Origin: Lyophyllum atratum
Lineage: Eukaryota; Basidiomycota; Agaricomycetes; Agaricales; Lyophyllaceae
DNA length: 64,000 nt
Assembly (NCBI GenBank): GCA_014905825.1
Contig: JACGCN010000003.1
Location: 682,001-746,000 of the forward strand
Direction of reading: 5' to 3'
This document shows, in pieces, positions 36,780 to 49,629 of the stretch. The translations under genes were made by a program, and so were the position numbers. The notes below the pieces were generated by a model that saw nothing but the letters and a program-made list of their open reading frames with translations, was not told where the DNA came from and searched no databases. How positions within the stretch are numbered: position 1 is the stretch's first letter; each line of letters starts with the position of its first letter.

Positions 36780-37020
36780 GCCTGCTCGACCGTCACGTCA
36801 CACAACGATGCCCAGCACAGCCCACACCGCCACCACGTCACGTCCCCCGACCGCCCTGCCACCACTCACCCGCACCACCGCCACGTCACGTCGCTCGACC
36901 GCTGCCACGTCATGTCCCCGACCGCCGACCACCACTCGCGCACACCATCGGCATCGCATCTCCCGACCGCCGCCACGTCGCCCAACCGCTGCATGTCACC
37001 CAGGGCGCTACCATGTCGTC
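36780..37020. repeat. degenerate C-rich tandem repeats
   Basis: A block of imperfect units around the phrase CGACCGC...CCACGTCACGT recurs at least five times with variable spacing of roughly 30-45 bp. It codes only for low-complexity peptides. It looks like a decayed minisatellite. Confidence 0.6.
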
Positions 37021-37164
37021 GCGTTCCTTTTCTAATAACTTATTCAATTGATTTTCAATATAAGTCCTTCTGTAGTAGTTACATATGTTAATATATTTGG
37101 TGTTTTGACATAACTTCATGTTCTTGTAGTATACTTTTCAGTGATTTCGCAGCTGTGTCATCAG

Positions 37165-37330
37165 TTGCGACCGGTCGCAGTCAGTCACGAACCGGCCAGG
37201 GATGGGCGTTGGATGCAACTGTACAAGTAGTCAAAACCGGTCGAAACCGGTCGTCGGTGTTGATGCAACCGATAAAAACCAGTCGAAGGCGGTTCGGTGT
37301 GGTCGTGTATCCGAACTCACGCGGGGCCGG
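37165..37330. mobile_element. possible hAT-type transposon end (remnant)
   Basis: A cluster of CCGGTCG and CAACCG-like motifs begins near 37165. At 37197 the sequence CAGGGATGGGCG resembles the terminal inverted repeat start of hAT elements, followed by repeated AAACCGGTCG subterminal motifs. I found no partner end and no 8 bp target duplication nearby, so this is only a suggestion. Confidence 0.25.
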
Positions 37331-40300
37331 ACTACCTTTTAACTCTTTCACAATCACCTCAACCTTCACCATCGCGGACATTATCGATTTCTATGTTACC
37401 ACTTCATTGTTACGCTCCCCATCCCCGACACCACTTACCTTTGATTTGATTCTAGGGACTTCAAAAGCCGCTAAACGCCCAGCCGGCGTGATATCCCTTC
37501 CCCATCGACAAACTCATTACGCGTCTGCCGCGTCCGACGAGGATTTCATTTCGGGTCTCACGCTTACTTTACATCATGGGCAACACCTACAATTCTTACA
37601 TTACCTTTTCGTTGCGCGTCAGGTCCAAAGTCCGAGGGGTCGTACGACAGTCAGACGAGTAGGGGTGCACCTCCCGTGGTTTAACCATCACGCGCTGCTT
37701 GGGGGCCAGCTGCGAACTCCACGCGACCGAGTGCACCCCGAGTAATTCCTGGCTAGAAGGCGGCTTCGACGGCGGCGGCCTTGGTACCCTTCCTTCCTCC
37801 CTTCCTTCTTTTAGAGTTTAGACTTTACATGGACCTTCGTCATCTTACGCGTCGGCGTCATCGTTTCATAGAACATTTCCGATTTGACCAACCTCGTCTT
37901 CATCGTAGCTCTTTAAATAGACTTCTCAAATTTTGCCCAATAAATTATCTTATCCTCGGATCCGCAGTTTTCTCTCAAGTTCTCTCTTGTGTCGTTTCTC
38001 CCTCTCTCGATCTCCCTGCCTTTTCGTCCAACGAGGCGTTAGGTATTGATCGGCCGTTTCTTGTCCGTTCCGATCCGCGTGCCTCGGTCCGCGTTTTGCT
38101 TCCGTCTGATCGTTTCACGTGGAGGCTGCGTCCTTCACCCCTCGTTCTCCCTTTCTGATACTTCTATGACAAATGTTTGAAAGTCTTCTTCGTAACTTTT
38201 GACCTCAGGATACGTCTCCTCACCATCTCGAATTCAATCTGCCTTCCAGATCCTCGCTCTTGTGCTCTGCGTCCGCGCATCCACTTTGTTCCTTCAACTA
38301 AAGCTGAAATGATAGACGCACAGGCCTTAAGTATGCCAGCCAACCCAGACTCGGACTTCTCTCTCGACATGCCACCGATGGGAACAAGGAGTGCATGCAA
38401 TTGAACTCAAATTGTGGACACATTGTCATAGTAGGATCCTAACCACCGTCTCATCTGCCCATTCTGCCTTCTCTCCGTGACAGGTTTATCATTGCCTTCA
38501 CATTAAATCGGAATAGCGTAAGAGGGCAATGGACTACCGCGCTACGTGAGCCTCTCCATTTTGCTTGATTGCTTTCGTTAGAGTGTACTGTATGAAGGGT
38601 TTGGACCGGACCCCACGAACCGAGGATTCTTGAATGCCTTGTATGTCGACGATCCTCATTTTGAGTCCGCTTTCGCTCTGCACGGCACATGCTCATGCAT
38701 GAAGGTATACAACTTAGCCCCTGTGTGGATCCAGCATTGTTTTCTATCTCCCCAGCGAGCGAGACCTCTGACCCCAGTTCGTGGGTGCTTGGAAGTAGCT
38801 ATATACTCGAGCTTCCGCTCTGGTCTTGTGCACACCAAGGCTTACCCAGCGCAGATATCGGGACTCTTGGATGCCTTGTACGTCGACGACCCTTCGTCTC
38901 AAGTTCACCTTTGGGCTGACAAGGTACGTGCCCGAAGTCTTAGGAAGTCTTCTTGAATATACTCATCACAATACTTCTAGGTGTTTTAGTGTAGGTTTGT
39001 ATCTTCTGGTGACGAGAGCCGCGGCGGTCATCCCATTTTGTGGGTGTAGGACCGGTTATATAATCAAATTAACGTCCCAAGGTACTGCTTTACTTTTCCT
39101 TCATTTTTGATCGTCCTTCTAATATCATGTATTTTAAGGAGAATTTACCTCTGTCCCCGCAGGTTGCTACCCGCCCTTATCATTTTGCAGGGCTCGAAGT
39201 GGTACGCACCCTGGATTCGCCGCCGATTCCAGACCCAGCCCCAGCAGCCAGTATCAGACACATCCGCCTTCACCCCCACTCCCACTACCTCAATACTGCA
39301 GTGGCAAGAAATTCCTGTTGGAGCCCGCACCATTTCCAGGGACCTTGCTTTTGCTCTTCAAGCCCCGTCCCCCATAATTCAGCTCCTGTACTCGAAAGAG
39401 CCCGCAATCACGGGTCTTCTCAGTTGCAGGAGCTAGTTCTGGTGTGGGCAGGATGTGATGGTGTCTGGTTCAGTGAGCTGAGGCTGTCAGTGCACAAGCA
39501 GCGATTGTCGGGCATCGCCAGTGCATGACTTCTAACACATCCTTCGATGGATCGAAATTGCGCCCGTCAATACGCTGCCACCGTGGACCCTATCTTTGCC
39601 CTCTTATCAGCCAGCTGCAGCTTCTAGGAATGCCTCCCTACACCCTGAAGACTGTGTTTGCAATGAATCAAGGCCAGGAGTTGAAAGGAAGAGTTTGTAC
39701 TTGATTGGATGTTGGGACCCCGAGGTGGGCACTGGTATGTCTTTGCTTTGTGTCCTGCACTCCGGGATGCCTCTTGATTCTTGAATGGAGACGAAATCTA
39801 TAAAAGACTTACATACACCACAAATGCTCGTTCTACTGCTCCAAGAGCCCGTAGAAACCGACGGAGGCTGCGCAACTGCCGAGTCCCGACCGTTGTTTCT
39901 GGGCCTGCAGACACCATCCAGACTGTCTACTACTAGTACTCGTAGCACGAGTCCTGGCGCCCCTGCCAGTACCCACCATCTTCCATTGCAATCTCCATTA
40001 TTTTGATTAACTCTCCACTGCTGGATGATTCTGCTACCGACCCCCGTGATCGCGCCATCGTGTACAGCCGGCCTCTATGAGTTGAGGCTCCTCTGAGATG
40101 AGAAGCTATGACAGAGTTGCAAGCGTTTCCCGTGCCAGAGATCCCCGGGCCCCCACTCGAAAGCTGAGACAACATCTATGGAAGACTACAGTGACCATAA
40201 CCCCCCTTCACCCAGGTTAAGAAGTTGTCAAATTCGTTGTTGTGCTGTATGCCGGCCTACTCCATGTTTCACCAAATGTCTGGGCCATTCGTCGAGCCCC

Positions 40301-41508
40301 TTGCCCCTGACTTGATGTCAAGATCACCTTCCTCGTCTCGGGCAAAATCTGCTGGTTGGGTGGTGTCACAATTCTTGAGGTGGCGCGAAGAAAATTCAGA
40401 ACTCGGATCTGCCGTTTAGCGGCCCACGGACCCCAGTACATGTATATTAAGTCGCTGAATTATTGGCAAAGGCTGGACTCCTGCATGCGGTGTTATAATC
40501 CGGTCGCCCCGAGCAGAAGAGAATGGCGTGTAAGGTCATAGCGAGACGAACAAGCCTAAGTCAAGTCCGAAAACTTGAAATGTATAAACTTCAAAGTTCA
40601 GGATGTCAATGATCTGGGTGATCTTATTATGTAATCATCCTCTCACACCACGCCTGTCACCGTCTCTACGACCTTGAAATTTCGTCATCAGCTAATGTTG
40701 TACCGGACCATGATGCATGAACGTCTGAACGTTCGAATCTTCAGGCCCAAACTGTCAATAATGGCCATCCCATCAATATTGTCAAGGCATGTTCACCTCA
40801 GATGTTGCTTAAATTCGCACAGGATCAATTCAGCTCTGGGAGGCCAACTGTCGCCAACAACCTGTTCATCATTTGCTTTGTCGCCACTTCTGGCTATAAG
40901 GCTGGTCATCTATATATAGCTAATGATTGTGGTGGTAGTTCTTAAATGAGACAAGGATCTCCGTATTCATGCCGATAGCGCGGACCACGCAGGAACAGGC
41001 AAAAGCAGACAACAATCAGCACCACCACAGTCCTTGATACGCCTCTGCACCACATGAACCTTCTGGCGATTGTAGTGGAATGATTGATACAGATAAGGAA
41101 GGACGGTACAAGGGAATCCAGATCAAGCACGCGAGCATTCTAGGAGGGAACAAAAAGGGAATGTCTTGACTTCCTTAGAGTGCTACGCGTGAAGTGACTC
41201 TAAATATAGTTTCTTTCAGCGGTGCCCGGTTTGTCCGACACTCTACGTCGCTGCTTCGACCATGCGCTCCTTCCTTCTCTCGTGAATATCATACGCGACC
41301 ATCACAACAAATCTGTCAATTGCCTCCTCAAGTACGCAATCATTGGCCTCATGTCCTGAGCACGCAGCCAGCTCCCACACGGGACTGACACATAATCGGC
41401 CACACGAGCAAGCTTCTATCCGGATCCGAAAGATATATATTCTAACCCAATGTTGCATTGAATCCCTACTCCGTTGACTGGTTCGCAGCCCCTCGGATTC
41501 TGCCCACC
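37331..41508. other. gene-poor region, right part
   Basis: About 4.2 kb without a convincing gene. Two diverged copies of a 40-odd bp segment, both reading CTTG-ATGCCTTGTA-GTCGACGA, lie at about 38630-38660 and 38868-38895. Short open frames are scattered with no family features. The last few hundred bases should hold the promoter of the tripeptidyl peptidase. Confidence 0.4.
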
Positions 41509-43923
41509 ATGATCTGGTCCATCGCACTCGTTCTTAGTCTCGCGTCGCTAGGCGCTACTAAACCGCTTTCCAGGCGATGGGGAGACGTAGCTGAAAAGCA
41601 CTCTTGGGTGGAAATACCTCGGGGTTGGGAGTATCACTCCTCCGCTCCACCTGACCACACCTTTGAAATGCGTGTGGCTCTGAAGCAGCACAGGATCGAC
41701 GAACTCATCGCCAACTTGATGGAAACGAGTGACCCTACTCATCCCAAGTATGTTGACTATCTTCTTTCTTCATCACTGAGCTTAGAGCTTACACGTCTTG
41801 TAGGTATGGGAAACATTTGACTTTAGCCGAATCCGAGGCTTTCGTTGCTCCCCACCAAGATTCCGTCGAGGCTGTTGACGCCTGGCTTGAACATCACGGC
41901 ATTGCTCCTGAAAACATCTCCTACCGCACTGGAGGTGGCAACTGGGTTGTTCTGCGTGTCTCGGTCGCTGAGGCCGAACGTATGCTTGATACTAAGTATA
42001 ATGTCTATCATCACCCAGCGTCGTCCGAGCGGGTTGTTCGTGCAATGAGCTACTCTCTCCCTCGTGAACTTCATTCTCACGTCGACGTGGTTACACCAAC
42101 CACCTATTTCGGAACTCTTCGCAGCATGCGCACGACCAGCTTCCTCCAGCCTGACGTTCACCCAGTCGCGGATGATGCTGATTTCAGTGTTAATGCCGCT
42201 GTTCCGGCGAGCTGTTCAACCACGATTACTCCTGCTTGCTTAAGGGGGTTGTATAACACGACTAGTTACGTGCCCCAAGCCACCAATGTCAACAAATTGG
42301 GTGTTGCCGGATACCTGCAGGAGTACGCAAATCGCGCAGATCTCCAGGTCAGATCAAACATATTCGTACTATCCTCTATACGTCTATTGATCCCGGCGTC
42401 AATTATCACCCCAAAAATCAGACATTCTTCAACAGATACCGCACTGACGCTGTTGGATCGAGTTATTCAACTGTTCTCGTACACGGAGGTCTTGACAATC
42501 AGAACGATCCAGGCGTAGAGGTAAGAATATTCAATGGACTAGTCCATTAAGCTGTTTTCTCATGTCGCATCGCCTCGCCAAGGCTAACCTCGACATTCAA
42601 TACACGACGGGCATGTCATACCCGACGCCGAACATCTACTACAGGTGCGTAATATCCTGGGATCTGGGCTTCTTCAACTTAATATCGTACAGCACTGGCG
42701 GATCCCCCCCTTTCATACCGGATTCTCAGACTCCCACCAATACCAATGAACCCTACCTTGATTGGCTGAACTACATTCTTGCACAACCCTCCTCCTCCAT
42801 CCCTCAAACAATCACCACCTCGTATGGAGATGATGAACAGTCTGTAAGTATCGGCCATTTGTAATGTCCTCCTCTTCTGGCTAACATCAAATCATAGGTG
42901 CCGAAAGACTATGCCACTACAGTCTGCAACCTGTTTGCGCAGCTTGGTTCCGTTGGGTCCACGGTGTTCTTCTCCAGTGGTGATTTCGGGTAAGCCTGTT
43001 TTATCAAAGATGGGGGCTTAATAGCTGATATGTGGATGATACACAGCGTGGGCGGTGGCGACTGCCTCACCAATGATGGACAGAACAAAAAGCTCTTCCA
43101 ACCCGCATTCCCCGCGTCGTAAGTCTCTCCTCCAAACGCGATCGACGCAGCTTTTTGATGAGCTTTGGCGCTAGGTGTCCTTTCGTGACCGCAGTCGGTG
43201 GTACCACTAAAGTCCCCGAAGTTGCAGTCAGCTTCTCTGGAGGAGGCTTCTCCCGTTACTTCGCTCGCCCAACTTATCAAAGTAGTGCTGTCACTGGCTT
43301 CCTCAATAATCTCGGCACGACTTACTCTGGACTTTACAAGTACAGTATTCTTCGCTGCGAAACGCGACTTTTGTGCTGAGATTGGCTGTCGTGCTCTAGC
43401 GCAAGCGGACGAGCCTATCCTGACCTCGCCGCACAAGGAAACAATTTCCAGGTTGTCATCGGAGGTCGCGTATCATCCGTCGGAGGAACCAGTGCTAGCT
43501 CGCCCGTGCGTTGATCGCCTCGACTTAATCTCCTTTCTCCAATTAACGAGATTGTCATCCCTCGCTCTCCATTACAGACTGTAGCTGGAGTCTTTGCCTT
43601 GTTGAACGACGTCCGTATCGCAAGTGGAAGGCCCTCACTTGGATTTATCAACCCCCTAATCTACTCCGCTGCCGGGGCCGCCAGCTTCAACGATATCGTC
43701 TCTGGCTCTAATCCTGGATGCGGCACCAATGGTCTGTACGAAATACTCAGTGTGCACTCGCAGTCTAAAAGCTCTTTTTCAAATCAGGATTCACGGCACG
43801 CACGGGATGGGATCCTGTAAGCCACTATATCAGTCAATGCGAGACTGCCACTGAACGCCATATTTTCCATAGGTCACAGGATTGGGCACACCGGACTTCG
43901 CGAAATTGCGTCAAGTTGTCTGA
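41509..43923 (+). CDS. sedolisin-type tripeptidyl peptidase (family S53), secreted
   Basis: A secreted acid serine-carboxyl peptidase that removes tripeptides from protein N-termini outside the cell. It starts with a signal peptide ([16 protein letters not shown]) and a pro-domain ([20 protein letters not shown], then [16 protein letters not shown]) across several short introns. The catalytic Glu and Asp lie in [13 protein letters not shown]. The oxyanion Asp is in SSGDFG and the nucleophile in GGTSASSP. The Ca-binding C-terminus has [11 protein letters not shown] and [13 protein letters not shown]; stop at 43921. About ten exons, intact throughout. It ends 126 bp from the stop of the convergent TFIIIC gene. 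Such genes occur in multiple copies in wood- and litter-decay fungi. Confidence 0.95.
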
Positions 43924-44049
43924 AGATGATGGAATGAATGATATGAATGGTTGTTGCGTATGTACGGATGCAGAAGATGGTTATGATATCAAGTCTCTCA
44001 GACCTTGTGATAAGAGCCGTAAGCGGCGCAAGAAAGTGGCAATTGCTCA

Positions 44050-47000
44050 TCACAAAGACGAAACGAAGATGTTACCGCAAAAGAGGCAGCGTGACGCAGC
44101 TTCCAATAGCTCCTCAACAAGCCAACATTGGGCTTGTTCGGGCAGCCAATTCGTGACGCTCGAGGAATCCTTGCATGACAGAGGAAGAAGAGCTTTTCGA
44201 CTACACCCAGTGCACCTACGAACCATTCCAGTCGACAAGATGAATGAGGTGATGGAACACCGGCCTAGATTGAGACCGAAAAAGTGCTCAGCTTCTTCAA
44301 TGAGCATAGATAAATTGAAGAAACGAGACTACCCCATGAGTGGCCATTTGCGCAGATCGCATGTGCTCCGCTTTCTAAAAGGATGACGGCATCGCAAGCA
44401 GGGCAGACCTCACTCATTGGGTTCCCTGGTACAGTCCTCATGGGCTCAGCAGTGGATAAGGTGGAGTGTATGATATCGGCTAGGCATCTGGCCTCCGCCA
44501 CAAGCCCAGGTGGGCATCCAGGTGATGATGCCTGGTCAGTCAAGCGCAACGCGAAAGGGGCGTCGCTCACTACGGTGGAGCGTGGGGATAAGTTTACCCA
44601 GCTAGATCATCGCTAAAAATGAGCTCACAGGTGAGGACCGTGGCGATCGGGGCCAGGTGATGGATCAATATCCGTAGAACGATCTGTGAAATGACATCGA
44701 AAAGTTGGCACGCGATTTGTTCGCATTCGACCTGTGCTGGACACACGGGTGGAGACTGGTGGAACGTATATAAGTGGCAAAATATGTGGATGGGTCAACT
44801 AATACTTACGCGTAACATCATATCTGCGACGGATAGTTTCATTCGAAGTCGTAACAACTGGTTGGAACCAAAAAGATATCTCGAAATGCACTTCCTAAAT
44901 CCGGCTTGTAGTGTGGGTCCTATTGAAGGATCCGGTGGTGAGGATATGTTCTCAAAGCAGAAGTCCATACTCGTGATTGGACATTGGAGCACGCGTAATA
45001 TATCCGGGAATATTTCACGATGGTCAAGAAGGTACGACAAAAAAGGTCCAAGCAGATGGATAGGAGCCCCGTCAACTGAACGAATTCTTTCATCAGGTCT
45101 AAGACTTAGGATAGAGCATTTTGCTTACTGGTTTTAGCAGCGTTCAGGGTGTCCGAGAATTCGCGGAGAATGGATTCGGACTCGTTGCATTGCCATAACT
45201 GTGCGGCGACGAGCACTATATGTTGCTTGGCGTCATAGGTATAGTCTAAGTCCGTTGGGTGGCATGATCTAAAGAGAGGTCAGCAAGTGTATGAGTTACG
45301 AGGACAATGTTGACTCGGCTTACTCTTGCAGCCAAAGGAGAGCGCCTTGGGAATTGAAAGGTATAAGACCGTAAATTCGATTTACGTCAGTGTACTTCGT
45401 GTTTTCGGGCTGGGTTTGTTCGAAAGCCAGACGCGCATTTTGAGATAGCCTCTGACTAGTCATGTCATCCCTTGGGATATCCGCGGTCCACGAAGGTTCA
45501 GAAGAGACATGGTGTACGGCGTGTATAGACCCGTCGGAAAGGCAGACCAGGAGGACGTCATCGGTAGGAACATGGTGCACCCCTGAGACCGGCTGCAGAG
45601 GGGACGAGCCGACAGATATCCTCTGGGCCTGCAGTGACAGGGTGCGCCGGCCCGACCAGCCTAAATTAGAGGACGGTGGCGCTATAAACGAGACAAGTCC
45701 AGGTTTGCAAACGATTAGAATACTCTGGAATAACCGCCATCAGTGATGACATGCCAGAATAGAACTAAAACAATTTACAGTGCCTTTGCAGAGAATCCAT
45801 GTCAAAGCGGTCAAGCATCGCTTGTCGGATTCAAACACCTGTTGAATGCAAACCTGAATTCCACGCTTAACGTTGAAGGCCGGTCCGAATCCCGTAGTTG
45901 ATGGAACTGATGTCAGGGATTGTGTTAGAGTGAGGAGGTTAATAACACCATCCGAGGTTCCACAGGCGATACGCGCTTCGCCTGCCATGTTCGCAGAACA
46001 AATCAATTGAAGAATTGCGGAGATGAAGTAGAAAGATTTCCCCACATTTTCCCTTCTCGACAAGGGTCCATGGTGAGAACGCAAGCTGCGTGATCCAGTT
46101 GTCTGCAACCTTGATTTCATCAAGGTAACGAACTGCCCCATCTTCGAACCTGGATGGATCGGAGGAGCCGGGAATTAGGAACAACCGACATCCATTGTTA
46201 ACTATAACTTGAAGGTACCTGAGAAACATCACCATTCCTCCGCGGGTTCCAGCCACGAGAAGAGAGGTATCAAGACCAGGTGCGGGATCAATGTCGAAGT
46301 CCGCCTGGCGCGACCACGTAACACCTACATGATAGATGGAATTAGGAAACAAGCTTTCGGTGCAGCAATTCGACATACTGGTTACTTGTGCCTGAGCTGT
46401 TGACCGATCTCCCAATGCGCTACGACTCACGAGAGGCGTAACTTCTTGAATCTGAAGGGTGGGCTTTGCTCATGTGTGGTTTCAGAGCGCAATTATCAGA
46501 CTGACTTTGGTCCATTTCCCTTGTACCCTATTTTTCTCAGGCGCCCAGAGGGATAGGTCCATGTTGGAAGTAAGGACCGCAGCTAAGCAGCTGTGTGCGT
46601 CCGGGTGAGATTGGCTTATGGGCTTCAAGGTGATTACCACATACCCTCCATCGTCGGTCAAGTTACTGGGTGATAGTGCTACGGCTTGTAGACCTACGTC
46701 GAGCGAGCCGAAAGCCACCGCACTCCAATCTATGATGGTAACACGAACAAAGCGCCAATCAGCGGTGGTTCAGAAGTGGGCGAACTGAACAAACCTTGAG
46801 AAATGTCTGGCCAATTTTGGATTCTCTTTTTGTCAAAGTCTATAATCGTCCTAAACCAGTCGGGCCCCTTGTCATGTGAGATTGACTGAGATTTCGGGAC
46901 TTTTAAGACAGCGGCATAGTTAGGTGTCTATGATGAAAAAACGGATGTTACCGGTCTTCATTCCAGGATCCAATGATGGCATACCATGATTAGAATCGAG

Positions 47001-47106
47001 CCTTGGTCAGAATAAATACCTGCCCGTCATCAGACCACTGCAGACAGCATGTCGTCGAGGGTGATTCCGTGAAACTCAATTTGGCATAGATTGGGAAGCA
47101 GGACAT
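44050..47106 (-). CDS. transcription factor TFIIIC subunit (delta / 90-kDa type)
   Basis: A subunit of TFIIIC, which recruits RNA polymerase III to tRNA genes. The N-terminal part is a beta-propeller-like region: FPIYAKLSFTESPSTTCCLQ, WSDDGQVFIL, then VGLQAVALSPSNLTDDGGYV and CLAAVLTSNMDLSLWAPEKN. The C-terminus carries the TFIIIC zinc-finger pattern CPACDAVILLES, CANGHSWG joined over an intron to RCSITSFIL, then CTGCSR, and a last pair CLFC just before the stop. This two-part layout matches the TFIIIC delta and zf-TFIIIC families. The start at 47106 (MSCFPIYAKL) is the first ATG before the conserved region. Central exons were identified but not all joined. Confidence 0.85.
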
Positions 47107-47996
47107 GGCCTCGAAATTTCCGCGTTCCGTTCTAACGTATGTGTGGTTTGTGTTTTTTTCTGGTTCTCCCACAAGGCAGTCTAGAGAATCTACGAATGTC
47201 GCAGTCAGCCCTTATACCCATGCCAACACCGAGTCAAACGTCATCAAATATTAGATGGAGGAAGTTGCTGCCTCCCGATCGGCGGCCTATGCTGCTCCTG
47301 TATCGAGAAACGCACTAAAAAAGAGGCGTACATAGCACTTAGCGCGGTTGATACACAGGGCGTCCGAGCCCCCTGCCCAGGATGTAGTCCAAAGGGACAA
47401 TCGCCTAATGGCGGAAAGTGGTTGAAGTTCAGTTTTCCAACTCAGCGCGTGCAACGACAACACAATCGCGTGCGTGACGTGACGCACCACGCCTCGCTCT
47501 GAGTCTTCCAAATTGAGCATGCACTGATACCTGAACATAGTCGCTGCATCCCAATTAGTACTTGTATTATGACTGTGAGTTAGTATACTGCTTGATCCTC
47601 CCGCCGTTGCTCACTAGAACGCCAGGATCTCACCTTTTGTTATCTGCACATGACAAGGTATGATCTGCAGATTCTAGACACCATCGAGACGCCGGAGTAC
47701 ATGAAAGGGGAACTGTCGGATGATGGTTTGTTGTGATTCATGAGGGACGCTAATTCGGCATGCTGACACGGATACGATAGAGCTTGATATTCCCGCCCAT
47801 ATGGTGCCTCCAAATCCCGATGATTCCGATAGTTTGTCCCTGATCCACTCACTGCCGCCACTCACTGACAAGAGGCGCAGTATTACCCTCGCAGGTTCAC
47901 CCTTCTTACCCTTACGGTAATCCCACGAACATCAAACACCCGGCGGCAAGACCACGTCCGCCGTACGACCCTTCCTCCAGGGCACTTTTTGAAGAT
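47107..47996. other. intergenic, with a possible first exon of the acidic gene
   Basis: About 890 bp. A plus-strand frame starting ATGGTGCCTCC at 47801 runs to the stop after 47915 and may be the first exon of the gene at 47997, but no clean splice pair joins them. Otherwise nothing was recognised. Confidence 0.35.
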
Positions 47997-48293
47997 ATGG
48001 GGTACGCTGGCGGAGGAATTAACGGCGCCCTTCGATGGAGAGATCTCGCGCTCGACACGTTATTGCCCGTTGACGAAGAGAAAGAGGAGGCTAAGCGTGC
48101 TATGCAAGCAAGAAAGATGGCCAGTGGAGCCTCGAACCATAATCCGCAACCCCAACAGCAGCAACATCCACCTCCAATGCCGCCAGATCAGACGATTGAC
48201 GAAGAGGACGAAGAAGACGAAGATGAAAACAACGAGAACGATGACGAAGACGACGAGGAAGATGAAGATGAGAGTGAGGGTGATGATGACTGA
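47997..48293 (+). CDS. acidic-tailed protein, 5' end unresolved
   Basis: From MGYAGGGINGALRWRDL the frame continues through a charged helix (PVDEEKEEAKRAMQARKM) and a Gln/Pro stretch to a pure acidic end (DEEDEEDEDENNEN...EGDDD). The frame stays open upstream to about 47844, so the real start is in an upstream exon. A short domain followed by an acidic tail is seen in APC/C subunit Apc15 among others, but there is not enough sequence to claim this. A second overlapping frame (47989-48354) is also open across the same DNA; acidic composition favours the one given. Confidence 0.45.
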   Translation: MGYAGGGINGALRWRDLALDTLLPVDEEKEEAKRAMQARKMASGASNHNPQPQQQQHPPPMPPDQTIDEEDEEDEDENNENDDEDDEEDEDESEGDDD

Positions 48294-48331
48294 TATCCTT
48301 TATCGGAAACAAAGAATTGACATGTCTGTAT

Positions 48332-49629
48332 TTATAACCTCGCTGCAATCGTAGCTACAAGTGCATCACCCACGTCCTCTTGGAGTAGGTCTTTAGCGGT
48401 ACCCTCTTGATCTACCGTCCACTCGTACGCCTCAAGAAGTAGCGTGTCAGTCAACGGGACAAAGTGTGAAGCCAGAACACGGATAATATTCGTGACTCGG
48501 GAGATAGCGATTCGAGTCGATTCGTCGATGCGCTGGTGAATGTTTTAGGTCAGGCGGCCGGATATGTGTAAATGAATGTTCACGCACGTCGTTTTGGTTT
48601 GAATAGACAGCCTCCGCATCAAACCCTTCCTCACCCTCCTCGTCACCCTCTTTGACGTGCTTACTTACCCATATGTAACCATTCAAACCAAGAATGAGAT
48701 CCACTCCACAGGGCAACGCGATAAAATGGGACTTGAGTCGTCGCACTAAAATAGGAGGGATGGTGACAAGCTGTCCGTTCCGTAGCTGGGCGACATCTGT
48801 CACGACAAGAATATCATATATCATGTCATATAACATACCTTGCCGTATTTCAATGACCGTGTGTGAAGCGACATGGCCCCGTCCGAGAAGAATGCTTGGA
48901 CCTCCGCAACCAACAAATCGCCCTCCTCAAAGAACGTCCGCATCTGCAGCTCGTCGCTTTCGAGTTTGCGCCGCTAAGGCACAGTGGTTGTCAGTGCCGT
49001 TGATCGCTGATTGTAATGGACGCATTACCTGTACACCACCTGGTAAATTGACCGAAGACAGCATTAATACAGCATCCTGTCTCGAGTTGGCGTCCACCTT
49101 CCATCGACGTGGTTGTACCTGGAGAGCATAGCCATTTCAGCATTAACTTTTCAGAGTTCCGAAAGAAGTCGTGATAAGCACCTCAGTTATTCGGCCAACA
49201 ACAAGATCCCCGACTTCTGGGTTGTATCTGGGGCGATGCACGGAGATGAGGCATCGAACACGAGGGGTGTCCAAGATAGACGTACGCACCTCGTGCGTAT
49301 TGCACGGACTGTCACCAACTTGTTTACTCGTTCAATGGTACCTGCGACGGACGCGACTACCTCTTCTTCATCCACGTAGGTTCCGTGACCTCTGTCTCCA
49401 CAAATTAATGGTGTCCTCTTCATGTAAACATCATATGAAAATACCTCATATATGATTGGGACGAGGTGAGCGACTCGCCGGGATATGTTAATTTGGATCC
49501 GCCAGTTTCGAACGGGTCTTGGTCATCGTCCAGGTCCATAAGCACATCGTCCGCGACATCGGGGTGGTGTTGACGCGAGCCATTGTACGTGTCGTCGGCT
49601 GGCAAGGGGAAGGAGGTAAATGTTATCAT
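48332..49629 (-). CDS. RRP4: exosome complex subunit RRP4
   Basis: An RNA-binding cap subunit of the 3'-5' RNA exosome, acting in rRNA maturation and RNA decay in nucleus and cytoplasm. Starts [13 protein letters not shown] at 49629. The diagnostic block [19 protein letters not shown] with [16 protein letters not shown] comes from the N-terminal domain. The S1 domain follows: [57 protein letters not shown] and [11 protein letters not shown]. The KH-like part is [20 protein letters not shown] with [11 protein letters not shown]. Exons are short with GT-AG introns, and the stop TAA is at 48332-48334. Motif order and spacing match animal EXOSC2. Confidence 0.96.

Noticed and set aside
37155..37745. 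Open frame of 196 codons in the gene-poor region
   Set aside because: Low-complexity, repeat-derived sequence with no start context, splice structure or family motif.
36480..41000. LTR retrotransposon insertion
   Set aside because: No reverse transcriptase, integrase or Gag motifs, and no pair of long direct repeats were seen.
43916..44386. Plus-strand open frame with CCVC and lysine-rich stretches
   Set aside because: It overlaps the C-terminal zinc finger exon of the minus-strand TFIIIC subunit and is explained as antisense.
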